Below, piece by piece: positions 39,640 to 48,554 of a stretch of 64,000 bases of DNA. The number at the start of each line of letters is the position of its first letter. The first letter of the stretch is position 1. The DNA is from Methanofervidicoccus sp. A16 (GTDB taxonomy: Archaea; AGJL01; Methanococci; Methanococcales; Methanococcaceae): contig NZ_CP022242.1 of assembly GCF_003351865.1 (NCBI RefSeq), positions 1,426,001-1,490,000 of the forward strand, in the 5' to 3' direction. Below the pieces are notes generated by a model. It made no database searches, had not been told where the DNA came from, and saw only the letters and a list, made by a program, of their open reading frames with translations. Made by a program: the position numbers and the translations under genes.

Positions 39640-40446
39640 TTAATCTTTATACAGTTCCAATGGGATGAAATTATCCTTTTCTTGATCGTAATATTCAATC
39701 TCTCCAGTCCCTATATTGAAGTACCATCCATGTATGGAGAGTTCCCCATTTTCTACCCTTCTCTTTACCCCTGGATAGGTCATAAGGTTTTTAATCTGGA
39801 ACTTTATGGAAGTCTTCTCAGTAAGTTCTGCAAGTTCCTCTTTATCCACTGTCTTATTCCCGATCTCCTTTAAAACATACTCCTTAACTGGCTCTGCCAC
39901 TTTTAACCACTTTTTTATAGCCATCATCTCTGGATCCTCTGGAATATCTTGGTAGAGTGCTTTACAGGCCCCACACTGTGAGTGGCCACAGACTATGATA
40001 TGATCCACTTCTAACACAGAAACTGCATACTCTATTGCCGATGCAACACCACTGTATTCTAGGGCAGATTCATAAGGTGGTACAAAGTTCCCTATAACTC
40101 TCAGGACGAAGAGATCTCCAGGATCACTTTTTGTTATTATACTTGGAACAACCCTTGAATCACTACATGTGATGAAGAGCACCTTTGGTTTTTGACCCTC
40201 TTCAGCCAATTTAGTGAATAGATCTTTATTCTTTTCATAGTAGTCCTTTCTGTACTCTTTATAGTTTTTTATTAGCGTTTTCAGATCTTTACCTTCCACG
40301 CTTACAACCTCCTGTCTATTTTTAGTAGTTGGCTTAGCAGGGGATTCCTGAGGTTGGGCATTCTCTTCAGTACCTATACATCCACTTAGGGATACTACTG
40401 GAATAATAAGTAATATCCCTAAAAGTAGGGCTACTATCTTCTTCAA
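39640..40446 (-). CDS. Exported lipoprotein beta-class carbonic anhydrase
   Basis: A 268-residue protein combining a PstS-like lipoprotein signal (MKKIVALLLGILLI, lipobox LSGC at residues 20-23) with a complete beta-class carbonic anhydrase. Zinc and catalytic residues are in ITCSDSRVVP (Cys, Asp, Arg) and CGHSQCGACKALY (His, Cys). The domain continues normally to SIHGWYFNIGTGEIEYYDQE at the end. The enzyme interconverts CO2 and bicarbonate; with this signal it would be anchored outside the cell membrane, whereas archaeal beta-class enzymes are usually cytosolic. Start codon TTG after GTAGGTGGTATC, as in pstS. It lies 159 bp upstream of the pstS start, on the same strand, with its own promoter. 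Confidence 0.88.
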   Translation of the reverse strand: MKKIVALLLGILLIIPVVSLSGCIGTEENAQPQESPAKPTTKNRQEVVSVEGKDLKTLIKNYKEYRKDYYEKNKDLFTKLAEEGQKPKVLFITCSDSRVVPSIITKSDPGDLFVLRVIGNFVPPYESALEYSGVASAIEYAVSVLEVDHIIVCGHSQCGACKALYQDIPEDPEMMAIKKWLKVAEPVKEYVLKEIGNKTVDKEELAELTEKTSIKFQIKNLMTYPGVKRRVENGELSIHGWYFNIGTGEIEYYDQEKDNFIPLELYKD

Positions 40447-40497
40447 GATACCACCTACAGTTCTTTTTTTAACATATATCTATAAGGTCATTAACGG

Positions 40498-40544
40498 TAT
40501 ATATAATTTTCCTACACGAATAATATTATTCGCTACGAATAATA
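40498..40544 (-). promoter_or_regulatory. Promoter of the carbonic anhydrase gene with palindromic operator
   Basis: The minus strand has the TATA box TTATATATACC at 40498-40507. Ten bases further upstream lies a perfect 16 bp palindrome CGAATAATATTATTCG (40517-40532), and after three bases another half-site CGAATAATA (40536-40544). Position just upstream of TATA/BRE suits an activator, or a repressor overlapping BRE. The pstS promoter (39500-39590) is alignable with this one but its palindrome is altered. Confidence 0.5.
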
Positions 40545-40652
40545 CTTTCAAATCAACAATTTTAATAAAAATATGTAAATTAATAAATAAAAATAGTAAT
40601 ATTATAATTAGAGAAATAAAAAGGTATAAATTAATGTATAGGAGGGATAAGG

Positions 40653-41510
40653 ATGATGACTACTCTAAAAACTATAATATTGATGGCCCTACTGACGGGA
40701 ATACTCTATGGGGCATGTTTACTGTTCCATATTCACCCTCTAATTGCCATAATAATTGCACTGATACCTAACCTTATTGCCTACTTCTTCAGCGATAAGA
40801 TAGTACTTATGAGTTACGGGGCGAGGATAGTAGATGAGAGGGAGGCACCTTATCTCCACAGGATTGTAGAGAAGGTGGCAAGAAGGGCAGGTATTCCAAA
40901 ACCGAAGGTTGCCATAATAGACACTCCAACACCAAATGCCTTTGCAACAGGTAGAAGTCCAAAACATGGAGTGGTGGCAGTTACTACGGGAATTATGGAT
41001 CTACTTAACTCCCAGGAACTGGAGGGGGTAATTGCCCACGAGGTAAGTCATATAAAAAATAGGGATATTCTTATAGGCTCTATAGTGGCAGTACTTGCAG
41101 GGGCTATTGTATACCTTGCAGATATGCTCCAGTGGGGATTATTCTTTGGATTCACTAGGGACGATGAAGATAATCCCTTCCAGTTTATTGGTTCTATACT
41201 CTTTATAATACTTGCACCAATTGCGGCAACCCTTATACAGTTTGCCATCTCTAGACAGATGGAGTTCCGTGCAGATGAAGGAGGGGCTAGATATTCCCAT
41301 CCACTCTATCTGGCGAATGCACTAATCAAACTTGAAAAAGGAGTAAGTATGTATCCTTTAGATAGAGGCAATCCAGCAACTGCACACCTCTTTATAGTAA
41401 ATCCATTTAGAGGGGAAAGTATACTAAAACTCTTTTCCACACACCCACCAACAGAGGAGAGGGTAAAGAGACTTCTAGAAATGGCAAAAAATCCAAGGTA
41501 TCTACAATAA
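40653..41510 (+). CDS. htpX: Protease HtpX homologue
   Basis: A 285-residue membrane metalloprotease of the M48 family. Two hydrophobic segments lie at residues 6-45, and two more after the zinc motif. The active site is [12 protein letters not shown] (HExxH), and the third ligand Glu lies in [22 protein letters not shown] and [13 protein letters not shown] are conserved ahead of it. HtpX removes damaged membrane proteins. GGAGGGATAAGG precedes the ATG at 40653; ATG 40656 is equally possible. It diverges from the carbonic anhydrase. Confidence 0.93.
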   Translation: MMTTLKTIILMALLTGILYGACLLFHIHPLIAIIIALIPNLIAYFFSDKIVLMSYGARIVDEREAPYLHRIVEKVARRAGIPKPKVAIIDTPTPNAFATGRSPKHGVVAVTTGIMDLLNSQELEGVIAHEVSHIKNRDILIGSIVAVLAGAIVYLADMLQWGLFFGFTRDDEDNPFQFIGSILFIILAPIAATLIQFAISRQMEFRADEGGARYSHPLYLANALIKLEKGVSMYPLDRGNPATAHLFIVNPFRGESILKLFSTHPPTEERVKRLLEMAKNPRYLQ

Positions 41511-41640
41511 CAAATTAAGACCTTCACTATAATATGAGGTACCCCATTAATATGGATGTACATTTAACACTAGGTTTCTAGAGTTAACAGAAACTTACAA
41601 TATTGGATACTCTGTCAGGATAAGGTCTATTTCCGAAAAA

Positions 41641-41693
41641 TTTATATATATCCTTTTTTAAACTTAGGAATATAAAGTATATGAGGTGATGAG
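41641..41693 (+). promoter_or_regulatory. Histone gene promoter and ribosome binding site
   Basis: GAAAAA (BRE-like) followed by TTTATATATA at 41641-41650 is a strong archaeal promoter core. Transcription should start near 41670, giving a leader of some 25 bases with the strong site GAGGTGATGAG before the ATG at 41694. This suits a highly expressed gene. Confidence 0.65.
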
Positions 41694-41915
41694 ATGGCAG
41701 AACTACCAGTTGCACCAGTAGCAAGAATATTAAAAAAAGCAGGTGCAGAGAGAGTAAGTGAAAAGGCTGCCAAGGCATTAGTTGAGGCCCTTGAAGAAAT
41801 AGCAATGGATATTGCCAAGGGAGCCGTAGAGTTGGCAAAACATGCCAACAGGAAGACTGTTAAAGAGGACGATGTAAAAATGGCCTTGAAGATGATAATA
41901 AACAAGTGTAAATAA
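41694..41915 (+). CDS. Archaeal histone
   Basis: A 73-residue HMf-type histone. The fold is visible throughout: [22 protein letters not shown] (alpha-1 and loop), [45 protein letters not shown] (alpha-2, loop 2 with the RKTVKEDDV motif, alpha-3). The protein is slightly longer than the usual 66-69 residues, ending INKCK with a C-terminal cysteine. It binds DNA as dimers and forms hypernucleosomes. The gene stands alone with a strong promoter. Other histone genes are expected elsewhere in the genome. Confidence 0.96.
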   Translation: MAELPVAPVARILKKAGAERVSEKAAKALVEALEEIAMDIAKGAVELAKHANRKTVKEDDVKMALKMIINKCK

Positions 41916-42369
41916 CTTCCTTTCAGTTTTTTAATTAGTTTTTTATAGTAGGATATTAGAAGTTATTTTTAGGAAGGAGGAGTTAGGTGGAATCCTGTTC
42001 TACTTCTACAGCACTTGGTGTAAGGTAGAGAATAGGGATAGATCTTACTTTTTTACTGATTTTAATTATTTTTATAATGATTGTTATTTAAATAAAGGCT
42101 CTCGGAGTTCTTGTTTAGATATTTTCATTCAGAATCTAAAATAACAATTAATCTAATACCTAATTTTTAAGGAGTTTCCTGAATATAAGATAAGAATAGG
42201 GAAATAAATATTATACCTTTTTGATTTTTTGAATAACTAACTTTTATATTATATTATTTTTTTACTTCATTATTTTTTTGATTATTTTAATTATTATCAT
42301 TTAAATTTGTCATTTTTAAACCATTACTACTTAAGGAGTTAGGATTATTATATTATATTATATTTTAAA

Positions 42370-42690
42370 ACCCTAGTCCCCATCAAGATTGTGATTAAAA
42401 AAAATATAATAATTATCATAATAAAAAAATAATAAAAATCTTAAGAGGAATAATAATAAAATAAACTTTCATTCCCATCATAATAAGATTTAGATAATAA
42501 AAAAGATAATAAAATTAATAATAGCAGACTGTTAGGGAGGATCTGCTTTATCCCTACAGTATCTTAGAGCATTTCAGGAGAAATTATTTATCTCTTGTTT
42601 TGATTTCAATAATTTTAATACTTCTTTTTATATTTTTATTTTTTATAATTATTGTTATTCTTATTAGAATTTTTTGATGGGAATTAGGGT
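42370..42690 (-). mobile_element. Composite MITE, B plus D (reverse)
   Basis: In the gap 41916-42781. Read on the plus strand: module D reversed from ACCCTAGTCCCCATCAAG at 42370 to about 42466, then B reversed from CATTCCCATCATAATAAG with the core GCAGACTGTTAGGGAGGATCTGC, ending TTTTGATGGGAATTAGGGT at 42690. The flanks carry the perfect 8 bp direct repeat ATTTTAAA (42362-42369, 42691-42698). The segment 41916-42369 is AT-rich; a patch at 42000-42040 (CTACTTCTACAGCACTTGG) is not recognised. Confidence 0.85.
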
Positions 42691-42781
42691 ATTTTAAAAT
42701 TTTTAAAAAAAATTAAAAAAACTATATAAAAAATTATAACTATTAATACAAAACTACCATTCTAATCTTTTATAAAAAATA

Positions 42782-43297
42782 ATGAAATTTGATGTTATGC
42801 TCTCTGTTGCTACTGCTGAGTGTTTTACACATGGGAAGATAGGAGTTATCTTACATAAAATGGCCATGGGACATGAAGATGTAAAGAGATGTCCCTATTA
42901 CTCTATTTTTAATAACAATATATACGTAATAGCATCGATGTTTTTACCTCAGAAGGATGTCATAGAGTGTATTTTAGATATAAAACTACCACCTCCAGAC
43001 TACAAATACAGGTACGCCAAAGTATACAATGAAAAAAATGATCTTAAGGTAGCGTATCTTATAGCAAAGGGATTGAAGGATAAGTTAGGGTGTAATATTG
43101 CGATAGGAACTACAGCAGGTGTTGGTAGAGGGGGTATATGTATCCTTACAGATAGCAGGAGATACCTATTTACAACCGATGTTTACGGGAATGTGCTAAC
43201 TGGAGAAAATTTAGTTGAAAGATCAAAGGATGGTTTATATAAAACTTTAAATAAACTTGCGGAGATTTTAAGTAATGAATATGGTATTAGAGCGTAA
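42782..43297 (+). CDS. UPF0254 family protein
   Basis: A 171-residue protein of the methanogen-specific UPF0254 family, recognised from the N terminus VMLSVATAECFTHGKIGVILH and from KVAYLIAKGLKDKLGCNIAIGTTAGVGRGGICI. No function is known. It looks like a soluble alpha-beta protein with conserved Cys and Gly residues; the TTAGVGRGG loop could bind a ligand. It has a short, plain AT-rich upstream region and no close neighbours, with a reverse-strand composite MITE about 90 bp upstream. Confidence 0.82.
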   Translation: MKFDVMLSVATAECFTHGKIGVILHKMAMGHEDVKRCPYYSIFNNNIYVIASMFLPQKDVIECILDIKLPPPDYKYRYAKVYNEKNDLKVAYLIAKGLKDKLGCNIAIGTTAGVGRGGICILTDSRRYLFTTDVYGNVLTGENLVERSKDGLYKTLNKLAEILSNEYGIRA

Positions 43298-43588
43298 TTG
43301 TTTATTGATACTTAATATTCTAGACATTTCAAAAGAATAACAACGGAAATTATACGTCTAACGGCTCATATAATTAATTTCTATCTTTATTTTTTATTAT
43401 CTCATCCCTATCAAAAAACTCTAATAAAAAATAATATCCTAAATAGAATAACAATTAGAATAAAATAAATTAGACCAGAAAACAGAAAATATTCTCTCTT
43501 AAAAGATCCGTGGACATGTATATAAGAACAAAATCCCTAACAGGAATACTCATTATAAATATCAACCAATCTGTTAAATTTTTAATTT

Positions 43589-44305
43589 TTAGCACAAAAA
43601 GTTCTGTTCATAACTATAACTGTTTTCTTTGTAGAAGTGGAGGCCATGTTCCTTGAGAATGATTTCAATCTGTTTTTTCAAATATTCATCATCTGAAACT
43701 ACACCATAGGGATAGATGTAAGCCTTATTATCTACATTTATACGGGGGTACATAGGTTCTAAGTATACCTCCTCTAGGAGGGATTTTTTTAAGTACTGGG
43801 TTGTCTTTGTTAAATTTACAAGTACTGGCGGTACATATGGAGGGTTGTTCTTAGGTATGATCCACTTGGTACCGTAGTATATGAAGTAGTTGGGATTTAT
43901 CAAAAGATATATTTCTCCATGGATCTCTAAAGCAAGTGTCCAGGAAAAAACTCCTCTTGTAAATCCTAAAAGTCTTCCCAGATACGCCGTCTTAGGGTTG
44001 TTGTATCCAACCTTTAAGGTTCTACCTACTATCCTTGAGAGTGCCTCTTTAACATGGATATTCTTTGGATTTGTAGGGAGGGAGGTTTTAGGTAGGATGT
44101 TTGTAGGTACATGGTTCTCAGGTTTTATCATATGGAGTGCCCTTAAGGGATAAAAATAGTAATGGTTCTTCTTATTCAACATTACAACTCCTTCTAAGGG
44201 TCCGTTGAAGTCGAACTTTATCAACTTCCCTCTGTAGGTGTTGAAGGATTTGTTCAGTGTAAATTCCCCATAGGTGTTATTTTTTAACAGGTACTTTACC
44301 TTCAA
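43589..44305 (-). CDS. Uncharacterised protein
   Basis: A 238-residue soluble protein that I cannot place. The N-terminal half is rich in aromatic residues and appears mostly beta (KVKYLLKNNTYGEFTLNKSF, GPLEGVVMLNKKNHYYFYPL); the middle has KEALSRIVGRTLKVGYNNPKTAYLGRLLGF and a segment that resembles a small beta-barrel (IHGEIYLLINPNYFIYYGTKW). No signal peptide, no catalytic motif. It stands alone, 63 bp downstream of ftr on the same strand, so it may share the transcript. Its base composition matches that of its neighbours. Confidence 0.6.
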   Translation of the reverse strand: MKVKYLLKNNTYGEFTLNKSFNTYRGKLIKFDFNGPLEGVVMLNKKNHYYFYPLRALHMIKPENHVPTNILPKTSLPTNPKNIHVKEALSRIVGRTLKVGYNNPKTAYLGRLLGFTRGVFSWTLALEIHGEIYLLINPNYFIYYGTKWIIPKNNPPYVPPVLVNLTKTTQYLKKSLLEEVYLEPMYPRINVDNKAYIYPYGVVSDDEYLKKQIEIILKEHGLHFYKENSYSYEQNFLC

Positions 44306-44368
44306 ATTAAATCCCCTGTAAAACTTTTTTAAAATAATAAAAATAAAAAATTATAAAAAATAAAATAA

Positions 44369-45274
44369 TTATTCAAATAACTCCCTTAACTTTATCTGAT
44401 ACTTACCTAACTTACCCCCGTAGTTACCTGCAGTTATCTTTTTAACACCTTTCACAGTTGTTGCTGCCAAGATACCTACCCTCATAGCCTCCTTAACAGA
44501 CTCCTCATCTACTCCATCTATTACGATCTCATATACTCCATTTACATCCTCTGGGATCTCAGAGTCCTCTACAACATCCTTAAGTGTTGGACACATCTTG
44601 TGGTTAGTAGTAGCGGTCATAAACTTATACTTTGGATTGGAGGCACCTACCTTACTACCGGAGGCTACTATTCCTCCAGGGAATGGAGTAATTACCTTAT
44701 CTACAGATCTGATGGCATTCACTGCAGCCTCTGCTGCCACCAGTGCAGTCATATTAGCATCTGCCATTATGAAGAAGTTCCCACCTGCAACTCCCTTCTT
44801 GATACCGAACTTGTTCTCTACTATGAACTCCCCTCCCATTATAGGTATCCTATATACTGTTCTGTCCCCTAACTTATCTTTCTTCTCGTAACCGTCTCCA
44901 AAGAACTTCAACTTAAACCCCACCTTTAGATGCTCCTCTGCATCCTCACCCATGGCATCAAATGCTGCAGTTGTAGGTGCAGTTAAGACACACTGTCCAA
45001 GTCTCTCTAAGAGTTGCTTTTCCAACTCTGATTTTTTAGGATGACATATCTCAATTATAAAACCAGGTCTTCCATCTGGAGTCTTTGTTGGAGGTACGTA
45101 CTTCTCAATCCCTGCCTCTGCAGGACACATAATAACTGAACATCCAAACCCTGTAGCCTCTGTTGCCGCTATTTTCGCAAGTCTCTTTGTAGCTGCAGTT
45201 ATTAAAACTCTAGAAACCCATATAGGAAATGCTTCAGCAAAGGTATCTTCTATATACACACCATTTATTTCCAT
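44369..45274 (-). CDS. ftr: Formylmethanofuran:tetrahydromethanopterin formyltransferase
   Basis: Ftr passes the formyl group from formylmethanofuran to tetrahydromethanopterin, the second step of CO2 reduction to methane. The N terminus [27 protein letters not shown] is diagnostic. The further blocks [39 protein letters not shown], and [23 protein letters not shown] are well conserved. At 301 residues it is of normal length for the homotetrameric enzyme. The acidic character of hyperthermophilic Ftr is present. Mch, the next enzyme, is encoded at 52741-53712; Mtd, Mer and Fwd are not in the window. A GGTGAGAAG site precedes the ATG. Confidence 0.96.
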   Translation of the reverse strand: MEINGVYIEDTFAEAFPIWVSRVLITAATKRLAKIAATEATGFGCSVIMCPAEAGIEKYVPPTKTPDGRPGFIIEICHPKKSELEKQLLERLGQCVLTAPTTAAFDAMGEDAEEHLKVGFKLKFFGDGYEKKDKLGDRTVYRIPIMGGEFIVENKFGIKKGVAGGNFFIMADANMTALVAAEAAVNAIRSVDKVITPFPGGIVASGSKVGASNPKYKFMTATTNHKMCPTLKDVVEDSEIPEDVNGVYEIVIDGVDEESVKEAMRVGILAATTVKGVKKITAGNYGGKLGKYQIKLRELFE

Positions 45275-45635
45275 CTTCTCACCTTTTCAGTTTTATATAT
45301 TTACTATCTTTATTAATATTATTTAAATTTTTATTTTTAATTTTACAAACTGTTAGATAAAATCAAGTAATAAAGACTTTAGAAGACATGGTTATTAGAT
45401 TTTTAAAAGGTAGATGTTTTAGAATTTAATCTTTTTTCATAGTGTACTCTTACAAGTATAGGAGAGTAGAGAAGATGACTGATTACTAACAAAAAGACTT
45501 ATATTCAGGTTCATTCTTTATTAGTAAAGTAGACACAAACCTTAATAATCCATTAGCGAAATACAAATTTATTAAACAAAAATTATTAATATAGATATAT
45601 TATAACCAATTTTTTATTAGGATCTTGGTGATAGT
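45275..45635. other. Intergenic region between ftr and a small gene
   Basis: About 360 bp between divergent genes. AT-rich, presumably with the strong ftr promoter near 45300-45340. A patch at 45430-45480 (AGTGTACTCTTACAAG) is less AT-rich but I recognise no RNA or repeat in it. No MITE ends. Confidence 0.4.
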
Positions 45636-45881
45636 ATGGTGTCTGAAAATATAAAAAACTTTGTCGATGAAATCAGTGGTCAAGTTCAGAAAGAGGCTAA
45701 ATATATCGAGTTGGTTTTTACGATCTATTATCTCATAAGTTTAGTAGAACCTGGTAAAAGGGAAAGTTTTCAGGAGGCTATTAACAACGCCGAAAGTATA
45801 GAGGATGCCTACGAGATACTTAACGCCTTAAAATTACAAATTGGTGCACAGGGTGCTAAAAAATTACTTAAAAACCTATAA
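45636..45881 (+). CDS. Small helical protein of unknown function
   Basis: An 81-residue protein, almost wholly alpha-helical: MVSENIKNFVDEISGQVQKEAKYIEL, then a moderately hydrophobic stretch VFTIYYLISLVEPG and AINNAESIEDAYEILNALKLQIGAQGAKKLLKNL. It has no cysteines and no motif I know. A TTGGTGATAGT ribosome binding site precedes the ATG, which supports it as a real gene. The position between ftr and a transporter gives no hint of its role. Confidence 0.6.
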   Translation: MVSENIKNFVDEISGQVQKEAKYIELVFTIYYLISLVEPGKRESFQEAINNAESIEDAYEILNALKLQIGAQGAKKLLKNL

Positions 45882-45891
45882 TTCTCATTTT

Positions 45892-46317
45892 TCAGTTATT
45901 ATTTATGGAGAGGAGTATAATTCCCAAGATCACCAGTACAATACCTATTATCTGGTTGATAGATAGATGTTCCTTGAGAAAGAGGACTGCCAACACCGTA
46001 GTGATAGCCGGTCCTATGGAGGACAGAGGTACAACGATACTGGCCTTTCCCTTGTTAAGCATATAATAGAGAAGTAAGCTCCCCAATACTACCATTACTG
46101 CAGATATCACTCCATAGATCAGAATTTTTCCCTGTATTTGCCACAATCTCTGGGGGTCTTTTACTACTATAAACATAGAGAGTACAATACCTACGATATT
46201 AACTATAATCCACTGTATAAAAGGGTCCTTCTCAGAGACAATCTTTGCAAAGAAGGTACCTACACCGTAGAGGATCGCTATAAGGATCCCCGCTATAACT
46301 TCATTTATAGTAACCAC
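45892..46317 (-). CDS. Half-size DMT/EamA-type transporter
   Basis: A 141-residue membrane protein with four to five hydrophobic segments. It ends GPAITTVLAVLFLKEHLSINQIIGIVLVILGIILL, the hallmark final helices of the EamA domain, where the conserved Pro/Ala-Glu segment LKEHL occurs. Only one EamA domain is present, so it would act as a dimer, as SMR-like proteins do. It has KDPQRLWQIQGKILIYG in the middle. Substrate unknown. It converges on the small gene at 45636 and its start is close to the 3' flank of serA (230 bp of AT-rich DNA). Confidence 0.8.
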   Translation of the reverse strand: MVTINEVIAGILIAILYGVGTFFAKIVSEKDPFIQWIIVNIVGIVLSMFIVVKDPQRLWQIQGKILIYGVISAVMVVLGSLLLYYMLNKGKASIVVPLSSIGPAITTVLAVLFLKEHLSINQIIGIVLVILGIILLSINNN

Positions 46318-46547
46318 CGTTATTTCGTTATATTGTCATCGCTTCACCAACAGAAAAATAGAGAAATAGTGTGTTATAGGTCCTTTAAAGGAGTTTTAGA
46401 AGAGGATATTATTTTGCTTTTTTACAACGTAAATAGTAAGATATACCTCTTTAATGTTTTATTTTCAAGTATTTTTACCTTCTCCATTATTTTTTATTAT
46501 AATTATTATTTTTTATAGAGGGTTGTAGGAAGATTAGAAATATTTTA

Positions 46548-48122
46548 CTACAAATTAATAACCTTGGCATCTTTGATATTCTCCAAATTTTTTAACCTCT
46601 CCAACACATCCTCAGGTATTACATGATCTACGTTGAGAATCATTATACTCTCTCCGCCAGGTTCTTTCCTACCAACTTGCATTCCTGCAATGTTTATACC
46701 ATAGTCCCCTAGGAGTAATCCCACCTTACCTATCATCCCAGGTCTATCTATATGCCTAATTATACAGATAATACCCTCAGGTTTTATATCCACCTTGTAT
46801 CCGTCGATCTCCTTAAGTACAGGTTTGCCCTCTATTACAGAACCAACCAGCGACACTTTTTCTGACTTACCTTCCGCCAATACCTTTATGGCATTACCGT
46901 GCTCACTCTCAGATATTGTACCCTCAATTACCTTTATGTTTCTACTTTTAGCCACACTAGGAGCATTTACAAGATTTACTCCTGCAAGGAGTATTGGAGA
47001 GAGCATACCCTTGAGGAAAGATCTCTTTACCATCTCAGTATCCTCCTTTGCTATCTCACCACTGTATATCAACTCTACCTTCTCTATGGATCTATCAAGT
47101 AGTTGTATAGCCATAAGTCCTAACTTCTCTGCAAGTTCCATATAGGGCTTTAACTTACCCATCTTTTCAGAAGGAATCGCAGGGAGATTTACAATATTCT
47201 CCGCAGGTTCTCCCCTAAGTATCTTTACAATCTGCTCTGCAACTATGATACCTGCACTCTTCTGTGCCTCTTCTGTAGAGGCTCCCTGATGAGGAGTTCC
47301 TATGACGTTGTCCAATGTAAGTAGTGGGTTATCCTTTGGGGGCTCCTCCTCGAAGACATCCAGTGCTGCAGATCTTATCCTCCTATCCTTAAGAGCCTCG
47401 TAGAGAGCCTTCTCATCTATTAGCCCTCCCCTTGCACAGTTTACAATTATTGCATTTTTCTTCATCAGTGATATCTGCTCTTTGCCTATTATATGTCTAG
47501 TTTTTGGAGTTAGAGGAACATGGAGGGTGATGAAATCACTAACCTTACAGAGTTCGTTGATATCATTTAATAACTTAACACCTAAACTCCTTGCAACATC
47601 CTCAGGTATATAGGGATCGTAACCTACAATATTCATTCCAAAGGCCTTCGCCCTCTTCACTACCTGCTGTCCTATTCTACCTAATCCAATAACTCCAAGG
47701 GTTTTACCGTAAAGTTCAATACCTTTAAAGGATTTCCTATCCCACTCTCCCCTCTTTAGCGAGGCTGTAGCCTGAGGTATATTTCTCGCTGCAGATAACA
47801 TCAACCCCATGGTTAATTCAGCAACAGAGATGGAGGACGCATCTGGAGAGTTAACCACTATAATACCTTTCTCTGTTGCATACTGTACATCTATGTTGTC
47901 TACACCAACTCCCGCCCTTGCAATGATTTTTAACTTCTTTGCGTGCTCTAAGACGTCCCTTGTTAATTTTGTTCCACTTCTAACAACAATAACATCAACA
48001 TCCTCTATTTTCTTTTTTAACTCCTCCTTACTTAGGTTAGTTGCTATCTCTACATCACCAACTCTCTCAAGTATTTTTACAGCGTCTTCGTGTATCTCAT
48101 CTGTAATAAGTATCTTTACCAT
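46548..48122 (-). CDS. serA: D-3-phosphoglycerate dehydrogenase
   Basis: SerA makes 3-phosphohydroxypyruvate, the first step of serine synthesis. The catalytic domain starts MVKILITDEIHEDAVKIL; the NAD-binding Rossmann domain has GKTLGVIGLGRIGQQV; catalytic residues occur in NCARGGLIDE (Arg), DVFEEEPP (Glu) and GTPHQGASTEEAQ (His). An intervening domain of some 130 residues and a C-terminal ACT domain (IICIIRHIDRPGMIGKVGLLLGDYGINIAGMQVGRKE) follow, the site of serine feedback. Length 524 residues is typical of the long form. It stands alone. Confidence 0.95.
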   Translation of the reverse strand: MVKILITDEIHEDAVKILERVGDVEIATNLSKEELKKKIEDVDVIVVRSGTKLTRDVLEHAKKLKIIARAGVGVDNIDVQYATEKGIIVVNSPDASSISVAELTMGLMLSAARNIPQATASLKRGEWDRKSFKGIELYGKTLGVIGLGRIGQQVVKRAKAFGMNIVGYDPYIPEDVARSLGVKLLNDINELCKVSDFITLHVPLTPKTRHIIGKEQISLMKKNAIIVNCARGGLIDEKALYEALKDRRIRSAALDVFEEEPPKDNPLLTLDNVIGTPHQGASTEEAQKSAGIIVAEQIVKILRGEPAENIVNLPAIPSEKMGKLKPYMELAEKLGLMAIQLLDRSIEKVELIYSGEIAKEDTEMVKRSFLKGMLSPILLAGVNLVNAPSVAKSRNIKVIEGTISESEHGNAIKVLAEGKSEKVSLVGSVIEGKPVLKEIDGYKVDIKPEGIICIIRHIDRPGMIGKVGLLLGDYGINIAGMQVGRKEPGGESIMILNVDHVIPEDVLERLKNLENIKDAKVINL

Positions 48123-48554
48123 AGTTCTTCACTTCCAACTTTGTGGTTCCTTAATTTTTAATATATTACTTTTATATTTATCCTCCCTGTCAAAAACCCT
48201 TACCTTAAAAAATAAAAAATTTTATATTATAAATATTTGTAAGCAATTAAATACTGTTGAGATGAATATAAAAATTTAATAATAAAAATTTTAAAAATAT
48301 AAATTGTTTTATAAAAATTTAGAAATAGAGACTTCAATAAAGTTGAATAGTTATAATATTCTCTAAACCTTTATTATTATACAGTTATTTTTATAATGAC
48401 TTATAGTTTTCTATATGAATATACTCTTAAATTTACAACATCTCCAAGAAAATAAGTACAAATTTTTTCTTTAATTGAAATTTAGTAAATGTTAGTTTTC
48501 TAATGGATATAATACTATCTAAATATTGGAATAAATTAAAAGTTTGTGATAACT
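48123..48554. other. Intergenic region between serA and mcm
   Basis: About 430 bp between divergent genes. I see only AT-rich DNA, with TATA-like stretches for both genes (for example near 48510) and no repeat resembling an origin-recognition box (no GC-rich inverted repeat with a long A/T core pattern). An origin beside mcm is therefore not supported. Confidence 0.4.

Noticed and set aside
43390-43420. A further B-type MITE end (CCCTATCAAAAAACTCTAATAAAAA)
   Set aside because: It resembles the left end of B, but neither the core nor a right end follows; at most an old remnant.
44598-44891. Long antisense frames within ftr, serA, thiC, mch, mcm and other genes
   Set aside because: They mirror codon bias of the real genes on the opposite strand, lack ribosome binding sites and give low-complexity proteins.
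48123-48554. Replication origin beside mcm
   Set aside because: There is no origin-recognition-box-like inverted repeat, no orc/cdc6 gene and no distinct AT-rich unwinding element compared with other gaps.
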